From contig JAEWMB010000036.1 in NCBI GenBank assembly GCA_023457255.1, positions 127,549 to 191,548 of the forward strand: a stretch of 64,000 nucleotides of DNA, given 5' to 3'. The number at the start of each line of letters is the position of its first letter. Position 1 is the first letter of the stretch. Origin of the DNA: Bacillota bacterium. Its GTDB lineage: Bacteria; Bacillota; Clostridia; Lachnospirales; Lachnospiraceae. Under the pieces are notes generated by a model. That model saw only the letters and a list, made by a program, of their open reading frames with translations. It did not search any database and was not told the origin of the DNA. The position numbers and the translations under genes are program-made. This document shows positions 62,804 to 64,000 of the stretch, piece after piece.

Positions 62804-63127
62804 ATGCCTATAACACCGATTGAAATGATTTCGATACCTACGAAGTCACAAGAAGCATCCTTAGTAAAAAGTGCTGAGAATCAAAGATCCGCGAATGAGC
62901 AGTTGGCTTTTGGCGCAAAGTTTCAGGAAGAAATTAAGCATCAGAGTCAACAAACGATAGCGGCAACAAAAAGTGATAATCCGGAATATCGGTATGATGC
63001 AAAAGAAAAAGGAAATAACTCCTTCTATGGAAAGCAGAATAAACAGAAGAAAAAAGAGAAGAAAGAGAAAGAAACAACAAGAAAGAATGAAAAAGAACCA
63101 CATAGAGGTTTTGATATCAGAATATAA
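62804..63127 (+). CDS. Small Lys/Glu-rich protein of the flagellar operon end, unknown
   Basis: A 107-residue protein without a membrane segment. The first 25 residues (MPITPIEMISIPTKSQEA) look ordered, the rest is Gln/Lys/Glu-rich and likely unfolded, and the C-terminus ends in RGFDIRI after a run of lysines. A strong ribosome-binding site (AAGGGGGAG) and tight spacing show it is a real gene. No family was recognised. The short hydrophobic end could be a docking peptide; that is inference. Confidence 0.8.
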   Translation: MPITPIEMISIPTKSQEASLVKSAENQRSANEQLAFGAKFQEEIKHQSQQTIAATKSDNPEYRYDAKEKGNNSFYGKQNKQKKKEKKEKETTRKNEKEPHRGFDIRI

Positions 63128-63145
63128 AGGGGAACATAAATTATT

Positions 63146-63859
63146 ATGAGTACACCACAAATAATATTACTGATTGCCGGTTTCGTATTTATTCTTCTAA
63201 GTTTCTTCCTTGTTGAACGACCCAAAGCAGGAAAGAGACAGACTAGTCTTAGTGATAGTTTCAACTATGAATTGAGCGAAGAAGAGAAGAAAAAGATAAG
63301 GCAACAAGTGCAGGCAGTGATCGACAAAGAGATGAGCGATTGTTTTCTCGATGCTGAGGATAAGCTGAATCGGTTATCGAACGAAAAGATTATGGCGATT
63401 AATGAGTTTTCTACAGGGGTTCTTGAAAAGATAGAAATGAATAATAGTGAAGTTGTCTTCTTATTTCAGATGTTAAAGGAGAAAGAGGAAGAACTAAAAG
63501 AAACCTTCTCAAAGATGGAAACAGTTCGCAGAGATGTTAGGGATTTGCTTGAGAAACTCTCAAAGCTCATGGCTGTCAGGAATAAAGTAAGTTCTGTGAC
63601 TGCGAAGAGTGAAGAACATTATGAGAGTACGGAAGAGAAACTTAAGGCTCTTGAGGAAGCAGAAGCAATGGAATTTGTTCACAGTGAAAAAATTAGTGAA
63701 GATTATTCGGATACGTTAGATTCTTCCCAATTAATAGCAAAGCACAAGGATGAAATAATTAGTCTCCATAAGAAGCAGTATTCCATCCGTGATATTTCAA
63801 AGCAGTTAGGCTTAGGGCAAGGGGAAGTAAAACTTGTATTAGATTTATATGCAAATTAG
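63146..63859 (+). CDS. SwrB-like (DUF6115-type) membrane-anchored coiled-coil protein
   Basis: A 237-residue protein with one N-terminal transmembrane helix (PQIILLIAGFVFILLSFFLV), a long coiled coil (about 45-165) and a C-terminal helix-turn-helix-like end (KQYSIRDISKQLGLGQGEVK). B. subtilis SwrB has the same three-part plan and the same position downstream of sigD, where it aids activation of the export gate. The homology is inferred from layout and the GLGxGEV-type ending. Start ATG 63146, with AAAGGGGA ahead. Confidence 0.75.
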   Translation: MSTPQIILLIAGFVFILLSFFLVERPKAGKRQTSLSDSFNYELSEEEKKKIRQQVQAVIDKEMSDCFLDAEDKLNRLSNEKIMAINEFSTGVLEKIEMNNSEVVFLFQMLKEKEEELKETFSKMETVRRDVRDLLEKLSKLMAVRNKVSSVTAKSEEHYESTEEKLKALEEAEAMEFVHSEKISEDYSDTLDSSQLIAKHKDEIISLHKKQYSIRDISKQLGLGQGEVKLVLDLYAN

Positions 63860-63948
63860 ATTGAAGTGAGTGAGAGGTGACAAACTATAAAGAGTCAAGG
63901 GGTTTTTAGATTTTTTTTTTATAGATAAAAAAGGGTATGGCAAACAAA

Positions 63949-63976
63949 CCATCTGAAAACGTTGTATTTCAGATGG
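63949..63976 (+). promoter_or_regulatory. Hairpin downstream of the operon, possibly a leader of the next gene
   Basis: A perfect 10-bp stem CCATCTGAAA/TTTCAGATGG (63949-63958 with 63967-63976) without a U-run. It lies at the window end; in B. subtilis rpsB follows swrB, so a ribosomal-protein leader is conceivable. Confidence 0.4.
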
Positions 63977-64000
63977 AACGGGTTCTTCTTGGGAAGATAT

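Overview
The window looks like a chromosomal segment of a low-GC, motile, plant-polysaccharide-degrading Clostridia, most likely Lachnospiraceae and close to Lachnoclostridium phytofermentans. That placement is inferred from the gene content (galacturonate/pectin genes next to a Bacillus-like fla/che operon with CodY) and from the protein style; no database was searched. No transposase, integrase, phage gene, CRISPR array, rRNA or tRNA was seen.

Region 1 (1-18641) is a pectin/galacturonate utilisation region. A LacI regulator, cut by the window start, is transcribed away from uxaB-uxaA (tagaturonate reductase, altronate dehydratase). kdgK (KDG kinase) and kduI (5-keto-4-deoxyuronate isomerase) follow. 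Then come a divergent six-hairpin-glycosidase-like protein, a polygalacturonase (GH28) without signal peptide, a convergent SGNH acetylesterase, a large membrane-anchored AraC regulator, and a CUT1-type ABC importer (lipoprotein plus two permeases, no ATPase). A NodB-type deacetylase and a TIM-barrel epimerase form a separate unit. Together they describe import of pectic oligosaccharides followed by hydrolysis inside the cell. Both the hydrolytic route (galacturonate to tagaturonate to altronate to KDG) and the lyase route (unsaturated uronate through KduI) feed KdgK. UxaC, KduD and KDPG aldolase are not in the window.

Region 2 (18825-28365) is housekeeping: DNA polymerase IV, a YlmC/YmxH-type protein, NrdR, ComM, DprA, a decayed gene-poor stretch, topoisomerase I and CodY.

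Region 3 (28366-64000) is a very large flagellar and chemotaxis operon: flgBC-fliEFGHIJ-motE-like-fliK-flgD-unnamed flagellar-operon gene-flgE-flbD-motAB-fliLMY-cheY-fliOPQR-flhBAFG-pilZ-cheBAWCD-unknown-sigma D-fapA-unknown-swrB-like. It builds the rod, hook, C-ring, export gate and stator, and carries most of the adaptation machinery (no cheR or flagellin here). The order dprA-topA-codY-fla/che-sigD-swrB matches the Bacillus subtilis order as I remember it.

The main non-coding signals are a divergent control region with four LacI/CcpA-like operators, several complete sigma-A promoters, strong hairpins just upstream of ribosome-binding sites, and a small structured repeat family (tandem copies at 6507-6690 and relatives at 20154-20217, 9408-9442 and 33743-33776) that I cannot assign to a known class.
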